DNA from: Sneathiella sp.
Lineage (GTDB): Bacteria > Pseudomonadota > Alphaproteobacteria > Sneathiellales > Sneathiellaceae
Assembly: GCA_002732675.1 (NCBI GenBank)
Contig: NVRR01000153.1
Coordinates: forward strand, 1 to 7,407
Reading direction: 5' to 3'
Length of the DNA: 7,407 nucleotides
Of this stretch, positions 6,113 through 7,407 are shown in pieces. Every line of letters begins with the position of its first letter. Within the stretch, counting starts at the first letter, position 1. The notes beneath the pieces are model-generated. The model did no database searches, was not told where the DNA came from, and saw nothing but the letters and a program-made list of their open reading frames with translations. A program made the translations under genes and the position numbers.

Positions 6113-7018
6113 ATGGAAACACTTATTGACGACAGCGCCGCAACGACCAATAGCTGGGTTAAGGACGGCACGGCCGAAAATTTCACTTCGGATGTCATCG
6201 ACGCCAGTCAGGACAAGCTTGTTCTTGTCGATCTTTGGGCTCCGTGGTGTGGTCCCTGCAAGCAGCTGGGTCCGCTGATTGAAAAAGTAGTCAATGAGGC
6301 CAAGGGCGCGGTTGAGCTTGTCAAAATAGATATAGACCAGCATCCTCAAATTGCTCAAAGCCTGCAGGTGAAGTCTATTCCCGCAGTTTTTGCCTTCAAG
6401 GATGGTCGCCCCGTAGACGGATTTATGGGCGCTGTGCCTGAAAGTCAAATTAAGGCATTTGTGGAAAAACATGCAGGGCCCATCGGCCCGTCTCCGGTTG
6501 AGCAAGCCTATGAAGCCGGAACGCAGGCGTTGGAAGAAGGCAGCACAGAAGTTGCCCTTGCCGCTTTCGCCAAAATCCTGGATATCGAGCCGGACCATCA
6601 AGATGCAAAAGCGCAGCTGGCTCGCGTTTATATAATTCTCGGCGAAGTGGATGCCGCCAAGGAGCTGGTCGGAAGCATTCCAACTGAAGGGAAGATATCT
6701 CCGGCTGTCTCGGCGGCCATTGCCGCCATTTCCCTTGCAGAGAATGCCGCCAATGCGGGTGAGCTTGGCCCATTGCAGAAAAAAGTAGAGGCGGAACCCG
6801 ACAATCTTGACGCTCGTCTGGAGCTGGCGCAGGCACTGGTTGGCGGCGGTGATCATGAACAGGGCGGCCTTGAGCTTCTGGAAATTATTCGTCGGGATCG
6901 TGACTGGAATGACGCCGCCGGGCGGCTGGAGCTTCTCAAACTGCTGGAAGTGATGGGACCCACCAACCCGCTCACAAATAACTTCCGGCGGCAACTCTCC
7001 TCGATCTTGTTCTCATGA
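6113..7018 (+). CDS. cnoX: Thioredoxin-TPR chaperedoxin CnoX (YbbN family)
   Basis: This 301-residue cytoplasmic protein joins a thioredoxin domain (about 20-122) to a C-terminal TPR-like helical region (about 128-300). The thioredoxin part has the full active site WAPWCGPC with Cys46 and Cys49, the buried Asp region LVDLWA (38-43) and the cis-proline Pro90 in KSIPAVFAF. The helical part shows AYEAGTQALEEGSTEVALAAFAKILDIEPDHQDAKAQLARVYIILGEVDAA and a second similar block near 215-250. Family knowledge: CnoX holds unfolding proteins during oxidative or heat stress and passes them to GroEL/DnaK. E. coli CnoX has lost the CGPC pair, whereas Caulobacter-type proteins retain redox activity. The intact pair here predicts an active oxidoreductase. 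The ATG at 6113 lacks a ribosome site, and a promoter -10 box ends seven bases before it. The next gene overlaps its stop codon by ATGA. Confidence 0.95.
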   Translation: METLIDDSAATTNSWVKDGTAENFTSDVIDASQDKLVLVDLWAPWCGPCKQLGPLIEKVVNEAKGAVELVKIDIDQHPQIAQSLQVKSIPAVFAFKDGRPVDGFMGAVPESQIKAFVEKHAGPIGPSPVEQAYEAGTQALEEGSTEVALAAFAKILDIEPDHQDAKAQLARVYIILGEVDAAKELVGSIPTEGKISPAVSAAIAAISLAENAANAGELGPLQKKVEAEPDNLDARLELAQALVGGGDHEQGGLELLEIIRRDRDWNDAAGRLELLKLLEVMGPTNPLTNNFRRQLSSILFS

Positions 7019-7407
7019 CGGAAACGGGCGCCATGGCCGGACTGGAGGAACTTCCTTCCATCTTGCCGGTTTTCCCGCTGACTGGTGCCCTGTTGCTGAC
7101 CACAGGCCAGCTTCCCCTGAATATTTTTGAACCACGCTATCTGGCCATGGTCCGTGATGCCATGGAAGCCCACCGGCTTATCGGGATGGTCCAACCCAAA
7201 GATCCGGAAACCAACCATCCGGCACCGGAAATATACACCGTGGGCTGCGCCGGGAAAATTTGCGAGTATGGTGAGCTTCCCAATGGCATGCTTCGTATTA
7301 CATTGGAAGGTGTCTGTCGCTTTCGTATCGCCCAGGAAATGGATGTCGCCACCCAGTACCGACAGGTCAAAGCCTATTACAGTCCGTTTTTAAGGGATCT
7401 ATCGCCC
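7015..7407 (+). CDS. Lon N-terminal (substrate-binding) domain protein, partial at window edge
   Basis: The frame is open for 131 codons up to the last base. LPSILPVFPLTGALLLTTGQLPLNIFEPRYLAMVRDAM (about 14-51) is the hallmark opening of the Lon-N/PUA-like domain (LON substrate-binding), followed by IGMVQPK, YTVGCAGKICEYGELPNGMLRITLEGVCRFRI (about 78-109). Stand-alone members are usually around 200-220 residues with no ATPase or protease domain, so their role is unproven; substrate or protein binding is inferred from the Lon N-domain. The ATG at 7015 overlaps the cnoX stop as ATGA, indicating translational coupling. A second ATG at 7033 is a possible alternative start; neither has a strong ribosome site. 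The pairing of this gene with a thioredoxin-TPR gene is familiar from alphaproteobacteria. The C-terminus lies outside the window. Confidence 0.9.
   Translation, partial: MTETGAMAGLEELPSILPVFPLTGALLLTTGQLPLNIFEPRYLAMVRDAMEAHRLIGMVQPKDPETNHPAPEIYTVGCAGKICEYGELPNGMLRITLEGVCRFRIAQEMDVATQYRQVKAYYSPFLRDLSP

Noticed and set aside
6089..6994. Long minus-strand open frame of about 300 codons opposite cnoX
   Set aside because: It is the antisense shadow of a well-supported thioredoxin-TPR gene, and its translation has no recognisable domain.
7127..7393. Plus-strand open frame of 88 codons near the right edge
   Set aside because: It is out of frame with the Lon-N-domain gene that runs from 7015 to the window end and shows clear family motifs.

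Overview
The window looks like an ordinary stretch of an alphaproteobacterial chromosome. Three things suggest this: a thioredoxin-TPR CnoX/YbbN protein that keeps an intact WCGPC site and overlaps a Lon-substrate-binding-domain gene; a stand-alone ProXp-ala/PrdX-type editing protein; and base composition that by eye is near 50% G+C. The exact order or genus cannot be fixed from the sequence. No mobile element, CRISPR array, prophage or toxin-antitoxin pair is visible.

The left half (1-3964, minus strand) is a peptide/nickel-type (Dpp/Opp-like) ABC import operon. Its transcription order is periplasmic solute-binding protein (3964-2447), first permease (2374-1457), second permease (1443-517), then the first ATPase (459 to beyond the left edge). 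A strong hairpin followed by six U residues lies between the binding-protein gene and the first permease gene. It probably lets the binding protein be made in excess over the membrane parts. The substrate cannot be read from the sequence.

Divergent from the operon, at 4108-4959 (plus strand), is a PcaR-like IclR-family regulator. The 143-base gap between the two start codons holds plausible back-to-back sigma70 promoters whose -10 boxes nearly touch. They are overlaid by inverted copies of an AAGTATTG/ACTAAGTAT-type sequence, which fits a regulator controlling both itself and the transporter.

The stretch 4960-5446 contains one tRNA-Gly(GCC) gene on the minus strand with its own promoter and a G+C-rich discriminator. 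Next to it are two palindromes and a large-loop stem followed by eight U residues. The right half, on the plus strand, carries a ProXp-ala/YbaK-family aminoacyl-tRNA deacylase (5447-5968). It is followed by cnoX (6113-7018), whose predicted transcription start falls on its own ATG (candidate leaderless mRNA), and by a Lon-N-domain protein that overlaps cnoX by ATGA and runs off the right edge. These right-hand genes have translation-quality and proteostasis roles, with no visible link to the transporter.

I found no clearly new system. The most useful leads are regulatory: the divergent operator, the intra-operon terminator and the leaderless start of cnoX.
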